Below, in pieces: positions 8,608 through 19,351 of a DNA stretch of 64,000 nucleotides. The DNA is taken from positions 558,001 to 622,000 of the forward strand of contig JADJPO010000003.1 in NCBI GenBank assembly GCA_016713225.1, given 5' to 3'. Each line of letters starts with the position of its first letter. The stretch's first letter is position 1. The stretch is from Kineosporiaceae bacterium. GTDB taxonomy: Bacteria; Actinomycetota; Actinomycetes; Actinomycetales; Kineosporiaceae. A program made the translations under genes and the position numbers. The notes under the pieces are model-generated. The model ran no database searches. It worked only from the letters and a program-made list of their open reading frames with translations, and was not told where the DNA came from.

Positions 8608-10011
8608 GTGCACGACCTGTTCGCACCCGACCCCGACTCCGGACCCGACATGGGGCCTGACGGTGGGCACGATGCCGGCCGTCCGGTGGGTACCGCCCCC
8701 CTGGCCGTACGGATGAGGCCGCGCGCCGTCGAGGAACTGGTCGGCCAGGCCCATCTGCTCGAGCCGGGCTCGCCCCTGCGGCGGCTGGCCGAGACCACCC
8801 CGGGCGAGTCCGGGCGGGCAGGGCCGGCCTCGGTGATCCTGTGGGGTCCGCCGGGCACCGGTAAGACGACCCTGGCCCATGTGGTCTCGCGGGCGACCGG
8901 ACGCCGCTTCGTGGAGTTGTCGGCGGTCACCGCCGGGGTGAAGGACGTGCGGGCGGTCATGGACGACGCCCGCGACCTCTCGCAGCTGAATCGCCGCCAG
9001 ACCGTGCTGTTCCTGGACGAGATCCACCGATTCACCAAGGCTCAGCAGGATGCGTTGCTACCGGGAGTGGAGAACCGTTGGGTCGTGCTCGTCGCGGCCA
9101 CGACCGAGAACCCCTCGTTCAGCGTGGTCGCGCCGTTGTTGTCGCGCTCGCTCGTGCTCACCCTGCGGCCGTTGGACGACGACGACATCCGCACCCTGGT
9201 GCAGCGCGCCCTGGACGACGTGCGCGGCTTCGGGGGCACGCTGGCGATCGAACCGGACGCCGCAGCGCACCTGGTGCGCATCGCCGGGGGGGACGCGCGG
9301 CGCGCGTTGACGGCCCTGGAGGCGGCGGCCGGTGCGGCGCTGTCGGCGGGGGAGGACCGGATCACGCTGGTGATGGCCGAGCAGGCCATCGACCGGGCCG
9401 CGGTGCGCTACGACCGCGCGGGTGACCAGCACTACGACGTGGCCAGCGCACTGATCAAGTCGATGCGCGGCAGTGACGTGGATGCCTCGCTGCACTACCT
9501 GGCCCGGATGCTCGAGGCGGGGGAGGACCCCCGCTTCATCGCGCGCCGCATCATGATCGCGGCGAGCGAGGACATCGGCATGGCCGACCCCAGCGCGCTG
9601 CAGACGGCTGTCGCCGCGGCCCAGGCCGTGGCCATGATCGGCATGCCGGAGGCCCGGATCATCCTGGCCCAGGCGGTGGTTCACCTCGCCACGGCACCGA
9701 AGTCGAATGCCTCCTACCTGGCCATCGACGCGGCCATCGCCGACATCCGCGCGGGCCGGTCGGGTCCGGTTCCGGCGCCACTGCGCGATGCGCACTACCC
9801 GGGGGCACGCAGCCACGGGCACGGCACCGGCTACCGCTATGCCCACGACGATCCGCGAGGAGTGGTGGAACAGCAGTACGCGCCCGACGCGATCGCCGAC
9901 GCGGAGTACTACCACCCCACCGAGCGGGGCGCCGAACGGGAGATCGCCGCCCGGCTGGAGCGACTGCGGGCCATCATCCGCCGCCCCCCGTCGAGCCGAG
10001 ATCCTCGGTGA
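8608..10011 (+). CDS. rarA: Replication-associated recombination protein A (AAA+ ATPase)
   Basis: A 467-residue AAA+ ATPase of the RarA/MgsA/WRNIP1 family that acts at stalled replication forks. Visible features: the N-terminal RMRPRAVEELVGQAHLL, Walker A WGPPGTGKTTL, Walker B FLDEIHRF, sensor 1 AATTENPSF, arginine-finger region APLLSRS, and the C-terminal tetramerisation and DNA-binding domain (SALIKSMRGSDVDASLHYLARML). The C-terminal tail is polar with a His-rich insertion (GARSHGHGTGYRYAHDD). GTG 8608 is preferred because the promoter hexamer immediately precedes it. Its TGA stop sits inside a long perfect hairpin built from two repeat copies, which may terminate transcription. Confidence 0.95.
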   Translation: MHDLFAPDPDSGPDMGPDGGHDAGRPVGTAPLAVRMRPRAVEELVGQAHLLEPGSPLRRLAETTPGESGRAGPASVILWGPPGTGKTTLAHVVSRATGRRFVELSAVTAGVKDVRAVMDDARDLSQLNRRQTVLFLDEIHRFTKAQQDALLPGVENRWVVLVAATTENPSFSVVAPLLSRSLVLTLRPLDDDDIRTLVQRALDDVRGFGGTLAIEPDAAAHLVRIAGGDARRALTALEAAAGAALSAGEDRITLVMAEQAIDRAAVRYDRAGDQHYDVASALIKSMRGSDVDASLHYLARMLEAGEDPRFIARRIMIAASEDIGMADPSALQTAVAAAQAVAMIGMPEARIILAQAVVHLATAPKSNASYLAIDAAIADIRAGRSGPVPAPLRDAHYPGARSHGHGTGYRYAHDDPRGVVEQQYAPDAIADAEYYHPTERGAEREIAARLERLRAIIRRPPSSRDPR

Positions 10012-10076
10012 TCATGTAATCCGTGCACGCTCGTGAAGGAATTCACGAGCGTGCACGGATTACATGATCACCGAGG
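10003..10076. terminator. Perfect 35-bp hairpin made of two inverted repeat copies
   Basis: The arms 10003-10037 and 10042-10076 are exact reverse complements around a 4-nt GGAA loop. Each arm contains the dispersed 21-bp repeat plus an extra CTCGTGAA extension. The left arm overlaps the rarA stop codon. The structure could act as a factor-independent block or an mRNA-stabilising hairpin. No T-tract follows. Confidence 0.8.
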
Positions 10077-10114
10077 GTGGGTGGCGTCCGACATGAGCTG
10101 TCACACCAGCGCGA

Positions 10115-10120
10115 TAGGGT
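10115..10120 (+). promoter_or_regulatory. Putative -10 hexamer of the DUF948 gene
   Basis: TAGGGT lies 6 nt before ATG 10127. It follows the rarA hairpin and suggests an independent leaderless transcript for the DUF948-DUF6167-alaS group. Confidence 0.45.
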
Positions 10121-10126
10121 CGCGGC

Positions 10127-10501
10127 ATGGATGTCGGCGACGTCGCTCTGCTCATCATTGCCTGCGCGTTCCTGCTGCTGGTCGGCTTCCTCGGGGTGCC
10201 GTTGATCAAGCTGGGGCGGGTACTGGACGAGACCCGGCTGACCGTCCGTGGGGTCAGCGACGGCACCACGCCGCTGTTGTCGGAGGTGACCACCACCGTG
10301 GCCACGACCAACCAGCAGCTGACCAAGGTCGACACCATCACCTCCAATGTGGCGCAGGTGTCCACCAACATCTCGGCGCTGACCTCGCTGTTCGCGGCGA
10401 CCTTGGGCTCGCCGGTGGTCAAGGTCGCGGCCTTCAGCTACGGCGTCCGGCAGGCCGTCAACGGGCGCAAGGCGCGCGATGCGCGCCGCGCCACCCGCTG
10501 A
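10127..10501 (+). CDS. DUF948 membrane-anchored protein
   Basis: A 124-residue protein with a single N-terminal membrane helix (VALLIIACAFLLLVGFLGVPLI). A Thr/Ser-rich helical region follows (LSEVTTTVATTNQQLTKVDTITSN) that is likely coiled coil, and the tail is basic. This is the typical architecture of DUF948 proteins, which are general-stress or envelope-associated in some firmicutes and of unknown function in actinomycetes. Its position between rarA and alaS, paired with a DUF6167 gene, is conserved in actinomycetes as far as I know. The start is supported by the leaderless promoter spacing. Confidence 0.85.
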   Translation: MDVGDVALLIIACAFLLLVGFLGVPLIKLGRVLDETRLTVRGVSDGTTPLLSEVTTTVATTNQQLTKVDTITSNVAQVSTNISALTSLFAATLGSPVVKVAAFSYGVRQAVNGRKARDARRATR

Positions 10502-10522
10502 CCACTGACCACTGACCACTGA
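10499..10522 (+). repeat. Three 7-bp tandem repeats carrying stop codons
   Basis: TGACCAC is repeated three times and followed by TGA, starting at the DUF948 stop codon. Because the unit is 7 bp, successive TGAs fall in all three frames. Confidence 0.8.
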
Positions 10523-10572
10523 ACGACCCTGACGACTGAACGCTGAACGCCGACGAAAGCAGGGGAGGCACC

Positions 10573-10857
10573 ATGTTCGGATTGATCCGTCGCCTGTTCT
10601 GGGTGCTGCTGGGCGCCGCCCTGGGGGTGTACGCCGTCCGGCGACTCGGCGCCCTGGCCTCGGGAGGCGCGCTCGGCGAGCGTGCCCGCGAGTTCGGCGA
10701 CATCGTGCGCGAGGGCATGGCCGAACGCGAGGCCGAGCTGCGCGTCGCTCTCGGCGTCGACGACCCGGACGACCCGACCGGTGCGGCCCGACCCACGTTG
10801 ACCCCCGAGCAGGCCCGTGACCTGCTGGAAAACCCGATGACAGAGCGCGATCGCTGA
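10573..10857 (+). CDS. DUF6167 small membrane protein
   Basis: A 94-residue protein with one N-terminal membrane helix (LIRRLFWVLLGAALGVYAVRRL) and a charged cytosolic part (FGDIVREGMAEREAEL). The C-terminus is acidic and Pro-rich. It matches the small actinobacterial family that sits directly upstream of alaS and is annotated DUF6167. Function unknown. A good ribosome-binding site (AGGGGAGG) precedes ATG 10573. Sixteen bases separate it from alaS, so the two are probably cotranscribed. Confidence 0.8.
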   Translation: MFGLIRRLFWVLLGAALGVYAVRRLGALASGGALGERAREFGDIVREGMAEREAELRVALGVDDPDDPTGAARPTLTPEQARDLLENPMTERDR

Positions 10858-10873
10858 AGGGACCGTTGACGTC

Positions 10874-13572
<2,699 letters not shown>

Positions 13573-13576
<4 letters not shown>

Positions 13577-14121
13577 GACGTGGTGTCCGGCTCGCTGTCG
13601 ATGTCGGCAGCGTGCGCGTCGGAGTGGCCCGCTGCGATCCCGACGGGATGCTGGCGGTCCCCGAGTGCACCCTGGCTCGCGCTGCGGACAGTAACGGTCC
13701 GACCACGGATATCGACCAGTTGGCTGAGCTCGTGGCGGAGTATCGGGCTTTCGAGGTGCTGATCGGGCTACCGCTGACCCTCGCCGGTGCCGAGGGGCCT
13801 GCGGCGGCTGCGGCCCGCGGATACGCTGAGGCCGTCGCGCGCCGAGTGGCGCCGGTCGGCGTCCGGCTGGTTGATGAACGGCTGAGCACGGTGACCGCAG
13901 CCCGCTCGATGCGCGACGCCGGCAGGAAGCAGCGACGCAGTCGTCCGGTGATCGACCAGGCGGCCGCGGTGGTGATCCTGCAGGCTGCCCTGGACGCCGA
14001 ACGCGCCACCGGGCGACCACCCGGACAGCCGGTGGCGAGTACGACCACCGCTCGGCAGGGTGGGCAGGGGGACGACGCCGGAGAGTCCGGCGCGCAGAGA
14101 GCGGAGGCACCGCCGTCGTGA
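13573..14121 (+). CDS. ruvX: Putative Holliday junction resolvase / pre-16S rRNA nuclease
   Basis: A 182-residue RNase H-fold nuclease of the YqgF/RuvX family, known for 16S rRNA 5' maturation and proposed Holliday-junction cleavage. The N-terminal LAVDVGSVRVGVARCDPDG holds the first catalytic Asp, VLIGLPLTLAG the central strand, and VRLVDERLSTVTAARSM the catalytic Glu region. The last Asp lies in RPVIDQAAAVVILQ. The C-terminal tail of about 35 residues (ATGRPPGQPVAS onwards) is low-complexity and longer than in E. coli. GTG 13573 overlaps the alaS stop. Its own stop overlaps mltG. Confidence 0.93.
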
Positions 14122-15242
14122 ACGACATGCCCCTGGGCGCGTCGTCCCCGCCCCCCGTGCGGCAGCGACGGGCGGCGCGCGAGAGCGAGAAACGCCGGCG
14201 CACCCGCTCGCGTCGGGGTCGAGTATCGGTGATCATCGGCCTCGGCGTTCTCGTGGCCGCCGCCGGCCTGGCCTGGTTCACGATCCGCCCGCTGATCAAC
14301 TCACTGTTCGCCCCGGACGACTACCCCGGCCCGGGCACCGGTCAGGTCAGCGTGACCATCCCCGAGGGGGCCACCGGCGCAGCCATCGGTCGGGTGCTGC
14401 GAGAGGCCGACGTGGTCAAGACGGCCGACTCCTTCGTGTCGCTGGCCGACAAGGACGCTCGGGCCTCGAAGATCCAACCCGGGGTGTACACGTTGCGCAA
14501 GCAGATGAGCGCCGCCGGAGCGTTGCAGGTGTTGGCCGATCCGGCGAATCGTGTCGTCAAGAAGGTGACGGTGAAGGAGGGTCTGCGTCTCGTCGAGATC
14601 CTCGACGCCCTGGCGAAGGGCAGCGGCATCCCCCTCGCGGACTTCCAGGCGGCCGTGAAGCAGCCGGCCGAGATCGGCCTGCCGGCCGAGGCCGGTGGCC
14701 GGGTCGAGGGATGGTTGTTCCCGGCGACCTACGAGATCTCCCCGCAGACCACCGCACTCGATCTCATCGCCGACATGGTGCAGAAGACGAAGGCGGAACT
14801 GACTCAGCTCGGGGTGGAACCCCCGCGGTGGAAGGCTGTGATCATCGAGGCCAGCCTGGTGGAGGCCGAGCGCGGATCGGATGAGGATGCGGGAAAGATC
14901 GCCCGGGTCTTCGCCAACCGGATCGCCCAGAAGCGCCCGTTGCAGTTGGACACCACGGTCAACTACGCGTTGAACCGGCGCAAGGTCGCGGTCTCGCTCA
15001 AGGACCTCACGGTCGATTCGCCGTTCAACACCTATCGTCACGCCGGCCTTCCGGTGGGGGCCATCTGCAGCCCGGGGGTGGTCGCGATCCAGGGGGTGCT
15101 CAATCCCGTCGAGGGCCCGTGGCTGTACTTCGTGGCGGTCAACCCCGACACGGGCGAGACCAAGTACGCCACCACCGAAGCGGAGTTCGCTGTCCTCAAG
15201 GCCGAGCTCGACAAGTGGCTGGCCGCCAACCCGGGGCGTTGA
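14118..15242 (+). CDS. mltG: Endolytic murein transglycosylase
   Basis: A 374-residue MltG/YceG-family enzyme that cleaves nascent glycan strands at the outer face of the membrane. It has a basic N-terminal cytosolic stretch, one transmembrane helix (VSVIIGLGVLVAAAGLAWFTI), a LysM-like subdomain (VSVTIPEGATGAAIGRVLRE), and the catalytic segment IIEASLVEAERGS with the conserved Glu. NTYRHAGLPVGAICSPG and the C-terminal YFVAVNPDTGETKYATTEAE are family hallmarks. It sits between ruvX and aroE, as is usual in actinomycetes, and is translationally coupled to ruvX (GTGA overlap). Confidence 0.95.
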   Translation: MNDMPLGASSPPPVRQRRAARESEKRRRTRSRRGRVSVIIGLGVLVAAAGLAWFTIRPLINSLFAPDDYPGPGTGQVSVTIPEGATGAAIGRVLREADVVKTADSFVSLADKDARASKIQPGVYTLRKQMSAAGALQVLADPANRVVKKVTVKEGLRLVEILDALAKGSGIPLADFQAAVKQPAEIGLPAEAGGRVEGWLFPATYEISPQTTALDLIADMVQKTKAELTQLGVEPPRWKAVIIEASLVEAERGSDEDAGKIARVFANRIAQKRPLQLDTTVNYALNRRKVAVSLKDLTVDSPFNTYRHAGLPVGAICSPGVVAIQGVLNPVEGPWLYFVAVNPDTGETKYATTEAEFAVLKAELDKWLAANPGR

Positions 15243-15243
15243 G

Positions 15244-16146
15244 GTGACCGCCGGGCGGCGGGCGGCGGTTCTCGGCCACCCGATCGCGCACTCGCTGTCG
15301 CCCCTGATGCACCGCGCCGCCTACGCGGCGCTGGGTCTGAACACCTGGACGTACGAGTCGTTCGACGTCGACGAGCCCGACCTGGCGAGCTTCCTGGCGA
15401 CGGTGGACGGGGGCTGGGCGGGTCTGTCGCTCACGATGCCGCTCAAACGGGCGGTGCAACCTCACCTGGCGGGCCAGAGCGACCTGGCGGCACAGGTCGG
15501 CGCCGTCAACACCGTGGTCGTCGAGGGCTCCGGATCCTCGGCGTCGGCAATCCGCCTGCAGGGCTACAACACCGACGTCTACGGGATCATCCACGCGCTC
15601 GGTGAGGCTGGGGCCACAGCAGTCGAGCACGCCGTGGTGTTGGGTGGTGGCGCCACCGCGGCGTCTTCGTTGGCTGCGCTGCGCGACCTGGGCTGTCCCG
15701 TGCCGGTGGTGCTGGTTCGCTCCCGCGAGCGGGCAGTTCCCCTGCTGGCCGCAGCCCGGCGGCTCGGCGTCGCCCCCGAACTCGACAGCCTGGACGTCGC
15801 CACGGCGGCCCGGCGTCTGGCCTCGCTGCCGCCGGGTGCTGTGGTGATCTCGACCCTGCCGGGTCAGGCGGGTGACGCCCTGGCCGAGGACCTCGCCGGC
15901 GCGGTGGCGTCCACGCCCGCCGTCCCGGTCCTGCTCGACGTCCGGTACGACCCGTGGCCGACCCCACTGGCCCGCGCCTGGTTGGTGGCGGGCGGGGAGG
16001 TCAGCGGGGGGTTCTCGATGCTCGTCCATCAGGCCGAGGGCCAGGTTCGGTTGATGACGAGGCTGCGTCCACCGCTCGACGTGATGCGCGCCGCCGGACA
16101 GCTCGAGCTGGACCGCCGAGCGGCATCGCGGGGCCGGGCGGGCTAG
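15244..16146 (+). CDS. aroE: Shikimate dehydrogenase
   Basis: A 300-residue NADP-dependent enzyme that reduces 3-dehydroshikimate to shikimate in aromatic amino-acid synthesis. The substrate-binding N-terminal domain begins VLGHPIAHSLSPLMHRAAYA and has the catalytic lysine in LTMPLKRAVQ and the conserved NTD in GYNTDVYGI. The Rossmann domain has the GGGATAASS loop. The C-terminus contains GGFSMLVHQAEGQ. GTG 15244 follows the mltG stop by 1 nt. The other shikimate genes of this window lie about 14 kb downstream, separated by the pilus locus. Confidence 0.94.
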   Translation: MTAGRRAAVLGHPIAHSLSPLMHRAAYAALGLNTWTYESFDVDEPDLASFLATVDGGWAGLSLTMPLKRAVQPHLAGQSDLAAQVGAVNTVVVEGSGSSASAIRLQGYNTDVYGIIHALGEAGATAVEHAVVLGGGATAASSLAALRDLGCPVPVVLVRSRERAVPLLAAARRLGVAPELDSLDVATAARRLASLPPGAVVISTLPGQAGDALAEDLAGAVASTPAVPVLLDVRYDPWPTPLARAWLVAGGEVSGGFSMLVHQAEGQVRLMTRLRPPLDVMRAAGQLELDRRAASRGRAG

Positions 16147-16180
16147 CGCACCTCAGCACGAGCACGAGTACCTGCCCGAG

Positions 16181-16207
16181 CTCAAGCTCGAGGCCTGGGG
16201 GGCCGAC
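16181..16207 (+). promoter_or_regulatory. Sigma-28-like promoter of pilB
   Basis: CTCAAG at 16181-16186, 17 nt from CTCA to GCCGAC at 16202-16207. The same arrangement precedes pilT, both major pilins and pilM. It resembles the CTCA-N15-17-GCCGA type used by FliA/WhiG-class sigma factors in actinomycetes. Confidence 0.6.
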
Positions 16208-16212
16208 ATCCG

Positions 16213-17910
16213 GTGCATGAGGCCGTGTCGCCGTGGCGGGCGCCAGTGAGACAACTGGCCGACATCCTGCTCGACGCACGCCTCGTCGACGAGGGGCAGC
16301 TGGCAGCTGCCTACGACGAGCACGAGCGGGTGGGGCGCAGCCTGGGCCGCATCCTGGTCGAGCACGGTGTCCTGACCGAGGCTCAGTTGGTGCAGGCCCT
16401 CGCCGCGCAGATCGGCCTGCCGTTCGTCGACCTGGCCGAGCACCCGGTCGACGGTCACACCGTGAGCCTGGTCTCCGAGGCCGTGTGCCGGCGTTACGCG
16501 GTCCTGCCGATCGGGGTCGAGGAGGGCCGGCTGCTGCTCGCCATGGCCGATCCCGGCAACGTGTTCGCCGTGGACGACGTCCGCTCACTGACCGGCCTGG
16601 AACCGCGGCCGGTGGTCGCCACGCGCGAGGACCTGTTCGCGGCGATCGAACGGTACTGCCGCGCCGACGGCGACCTGGACGATCTGAGCACCGCGTTGTC
16701 CGAGGACGCCGATCATGACGACGCGGCCATCGTCGCCGAGGTGATCGACGACGCCCCGATCGTGCGCTACGTGAACCTGCTGATCACTCAGGCGATCAGT
16801 GACGGTGCCTCGGACATCCACATCGAGCCCGCCGAACACGACGTCCGGGTGCGGTATCGCATCGACGGAGTGCTGCACGAGGTGATGCGTTCACCCAGGT
16901 CGATCCAGTCCGGGGTGATCTCGCGGCTGAAGATCATGTCGGACATGGACATCGCGATCCGGCGGGTGCCCCAGGACGGCCGGCTGTCGGTCACCGCCGG
17001 TGGGAAGAAGATGGATCTGCGCGTGGCCACGCTGCCCACGGTGTGGGGCGAGAAGGTGGTCATGCGGGTGCTGGACAACAGCACCGCCCGGTTGGCGCTG
17101 CCCGACCTGGGCTTCGACCCGGCCAACTATGAGCGCTACGCCACCAGCTACCGCAAGCCGTACGGGATGTTGCTGGTCACCGGCCCGACCGGGTCGGGGA
17201 AGTCCACGACGCTCTACGCGACCCTCAATGCGATCGCGCGGGACGAGATCAACGTCATCACGGTCGAGGACCCGGTCGAGTACCGGTTGCCGGGCATCAA
17301 CCAGGTGCAGGTGAACACGAAGGCGGGGCTGACGTTCGCCGCCGCCCTGCGCTCCATTCTGCGTTCCGACCCGGACGTCGTGCTGATCGGCGAGATCCGC
17401 GATCACGAGACCGCGCAGATCGCCATCGAGGCCGCCCTGACCGGTCACCTGGTGTTGTCGACGCTGCACACCAATGACGCGCCGTCGGCGATCACCCGAT
17501 TGACCGAGATGGGCATCGAACCCTTCCTGGTCGGATCTGCGGTGGAATGTGTTCTGGCGCAACGGCTGGCGCGCAAGCTGTGCGTGAAGTGCAAGGAGGC
17601 CTACCAGCCGAGCGAGAAGGAACTGCTGGCTGCTCGCTACCCCTGGCAGCCGGGGGAGCCGCTGCCCCAGTTGCACCGGCCGGCGGGTTGCGCGGCGTGC
17701 GCCAAGACCGGTTACAAGGGCCGACTGGCACTGCACGAGGTCATGGTCGTCTCCGAGGAGATCGAGCGCCTGTGCGTCGCACGCTCAGCCGCCGCGGAGG
17801 TGGGCGACGTGGCCAAGGCCCAGGGGATGCACTCGTTGCGCACCGATGGCATGTACAAGGTGCGCGACGGCCTCACCTCGCTCGAGGAGGTGCTGCGCGT
17901 GGTGGCCTGA
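16213..17910 (+). CDS. pilB: Type IV pilus assembly ATPase PilB
   Basis: A secretion ATPase of the GspE/PilB family that powers pilus extension at the cytosolic face of the membrane. The N-terminal MshEN-type domain (RQLADILLDARLVDEGQL, GRILVEHGVLTEAQL) is often a c-di-GMP sensor. The catalytic part has Walker A GPTGSGKSTTLYATLN, Asp box EDPVEYRLPGINQVQVN, Walker B SDPDVVLIGEIRDHET, and His box LSTLHTNDA. A tetracysteine zinc site (CVKC, CAAC) follows. GTG 16213 lies only 3-4 nt past the putative -10 box, so GTG 16225 or GTG 16246 may be the true start (about 554-565 residues). It is the first gene of the pilus locus, separated from aroE by its own promoter. Confidence 0.95.
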   Translation: MHEAVSPWRAPVRQLADILLDARLVDEGQLAAAYDEHERVGRSLGRILVEHGVLTEAQLVQALAAQIGLPFVDLAEHPVDGHTVSLVSEAVCRRYAVLPIGVEEGRLLLAMADPGNVFAVDDVRSLTGLEPRPVVATREDLFAAIERYCRADGDLDDLSTALSEDADHDDAAIVAEVIDDAPIVRYVNLLITQAISDGASDIHIEPAEHDVRVRYRIDGVLHEVMRSPRSIQSGVISRLKIMSDMDIAIRRVPQDGRLSVTAGGKKMDLRVATLPTVWGEKVVMRVLDNSTARLALPDLGFDPANYERYATSYRKPYGMLLVTGPTGSGKSTTLYATLNAIARDEINVITVEDPVEYRLPGINQVQVNTKAGLTFAAALRSILRSDPDVVLIGEIRDHETAQIAIEAALTGHLVLSTLHTNDAPSAITRLTEMGIEPFLVGSAVECVLAQRLARKLCVKCKEAYQPSEKELLAARYPWQPGEPLPQLHRPAGCAACAKTGYKGRLALHEVMVVSEEIERLCVARSAAAEVGDVAKAQGMHSLRTDGMYKVRDGLTSLEEVLRVVA

Positions 17911-17921
17911 GGCTCTCGAGC

Positions 17922-17948
17922 CTCAAGCGCGCCGCGGCAGCGACCGAT
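17922..17948 (+). promoter_or_regulatory. Sigma-28-like promoter of pilT
   Basis: CTCAAG at 17922-17927 and ACCGAT at 17943-17948, with the 17-nt spacing also seen upstream of pilB, pilA and pilM. The -10-like half deviates by one base from GCCGAT. Confidence 0.5.
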
Positions 17949-17996
17949 CCACCACTGAGAGCCAATCGGGCACCACCCTGCCATCGAGGAGCGACG

Positions 17997-19334
17997 TTGG
18001 AGCACAGCGCGCAGCCGCAGTATCCGCCGGCGACACCAACGCTGGCGCCCTCGCCGGTCCCGATGCAGCCCGCTGCTCCGGTGCCGACCCTGGCTCCGCC
18101 GCCGCAGCCCCCGATGCCTCCCGCCCCCGTGCACAGCACTCAGTCGGCCCAGCCGCCCCAGCCGGCTCAGCAGGCCCATCCCACGCCGCAGGCCGTGGCT
18201 TCACCTGCTCCGTCGCCCCACGGTGGTGGCTTCGAGCGCAAGGGCACCGAACAGCAGGTGGAGGAGAACGACCTCGACCTGAGCTCCGTGCTCACCACCA
18301 TGATCGAGATGGGTGCCTCCGACCTGCACCTGACCGTCAGCGCACCACCCCTGGCACGGGTCAACGGCGACCTGGTCGAGTTGCCCGATCAGCAGATCCT
18401 GACGCCGCAGATCCTGCAACGGGTGATCTACGCCATCCTCACCCAGAAGCAGCGAGAGCGATTCGAGGCCGAGCTCGAACTCGACCTGTCCTACTCCCTG
18501 CCCGGGCAGGCCCGGTTCCGGGTGAACGTCTACCGCCAGCGTGAGGCGCTGGGTGCAGCCTTCCGCCGCATCCCGTACGAGATCCACTCGCTCGAGAAGC
18601 TCGGCATCCCGCCGTCCGTCTCGAACTTCGCGGCGCTACCTCGCGGCATGGTGCTGGTGACCGGTCCGACGGGCTCGGGCAAGTCGACGACGCTGGCGGC
18701 ACTGGTCGACCTGGCCAACCGCACCCGCAAGGACCACATCATGACCGTGGAGGACCCGATCGAGTTCCTCCACCGGCACAAGTCGTGCATGGTCAATCAG
18801 CGTGAGGTGGGCGAGGACACGCTCTCGTTCGGCAACGCGCTCAAGCACGTGCTGCGCCAGGACCCCGACATCATCCTGGTCGGTGAGATGCGTGACCTCG
18901 AGACCATCTCGGTCGCGCTGACCGCCGCCGAGACCGGCCACCTGGTCTTCGCCACCCTGCACACGCAGGACGCCGGCCAGACCATCGACCGGGTCATCGA
19001 CGTGTTCCCGCCGCACCAGCAGCAGCAGGTGCGGGTGCAGCTCGCCGGGGCGATCCAGGGTGTGGTGTGTCAGACCCTGTGCAAGACCCGGGACGGGCGA
19101 GGCCGGGCAGCGGCCACCGAGGTGATGGTCGCCACCCCAGCCATCCGCAACCTGATCCGCGAGGGCAAGACCCATCAGATCTACTCCGCCCTGCAGGCGG
19201 GAGCCCAGTACGGCATGCACACGCTCGACCAGCATCTGGCCGAGTTGGTGCGCACCGGGCGGATCACGATGGATCAGGGTCGCGAGAAGTGCCACCACGT
19301 CGAGGACTTCAACCGCCTCGTCGGCCGGTTCTGA
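17997..19334 (+). CDS. pilT: Type IV pilus retraction ATPase PilT
   Basis: A 445-residue PilT-type ATPase that retracts pili. The first 80 residues are a Pro/Ala/Gln-rich, probably disordered extension not found in proteobacterial PilT. The catalytic region has Walker A GPTGSGKSTTLAAL, Asp box EDPIEFLHRHKSCMVNQREVG, Walker B PDIILVGEMRDLET and His box FATLHTQDA. The PilT-specific C-terminal AIRNLIREGKTHQI is present. TTG 17997 is chosen because GAGGAG lies 6-7 nt upstream and no in-frame ATG or GTG exists near the start of the extension. pilC follows after 17 bp. Confidence 0.94.
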   Translation: MEHSAQPQYPPATPTLAPSPVPMQPAAPVPTLAPPPQPPMPPAPVHSTQSAQPPQPAQQAHPTPQAVASPAPSPHGGGFERKGTEQQVEENDLDLSSVLTTMIEMGASDLHLTVSAPPLARVNGDLVELPDQQILTPQILQRVIYAILTQKQRERFEAELELDLSYSLPGQARFRVNVYRQREALGAAFRRIPYEIHSLEKLGIPPSVSNFAALPRGMVLVTGPTGSGKSTTLAALVDLANRTRKDHIMTVEDPIEFLHRHKSCMVNQREVGEDTLSFGNALKHVLRQDPDIILVGEMRDLETISVALTAAETGHLVFATLHTQDAGQTIDRVIDVFPPHQQQQVRVQLAGAIQGVVCQTLCKTRDGRGRAAATEVMVATPAIRNLIREGKTHQIYSALQAGAQYGMHTLDQHLAELVRTGRITMDQGREKCHHVEDFNRLVGRF

Positions 19335-19351
19335 GCGCCAGGAGATCAGTG

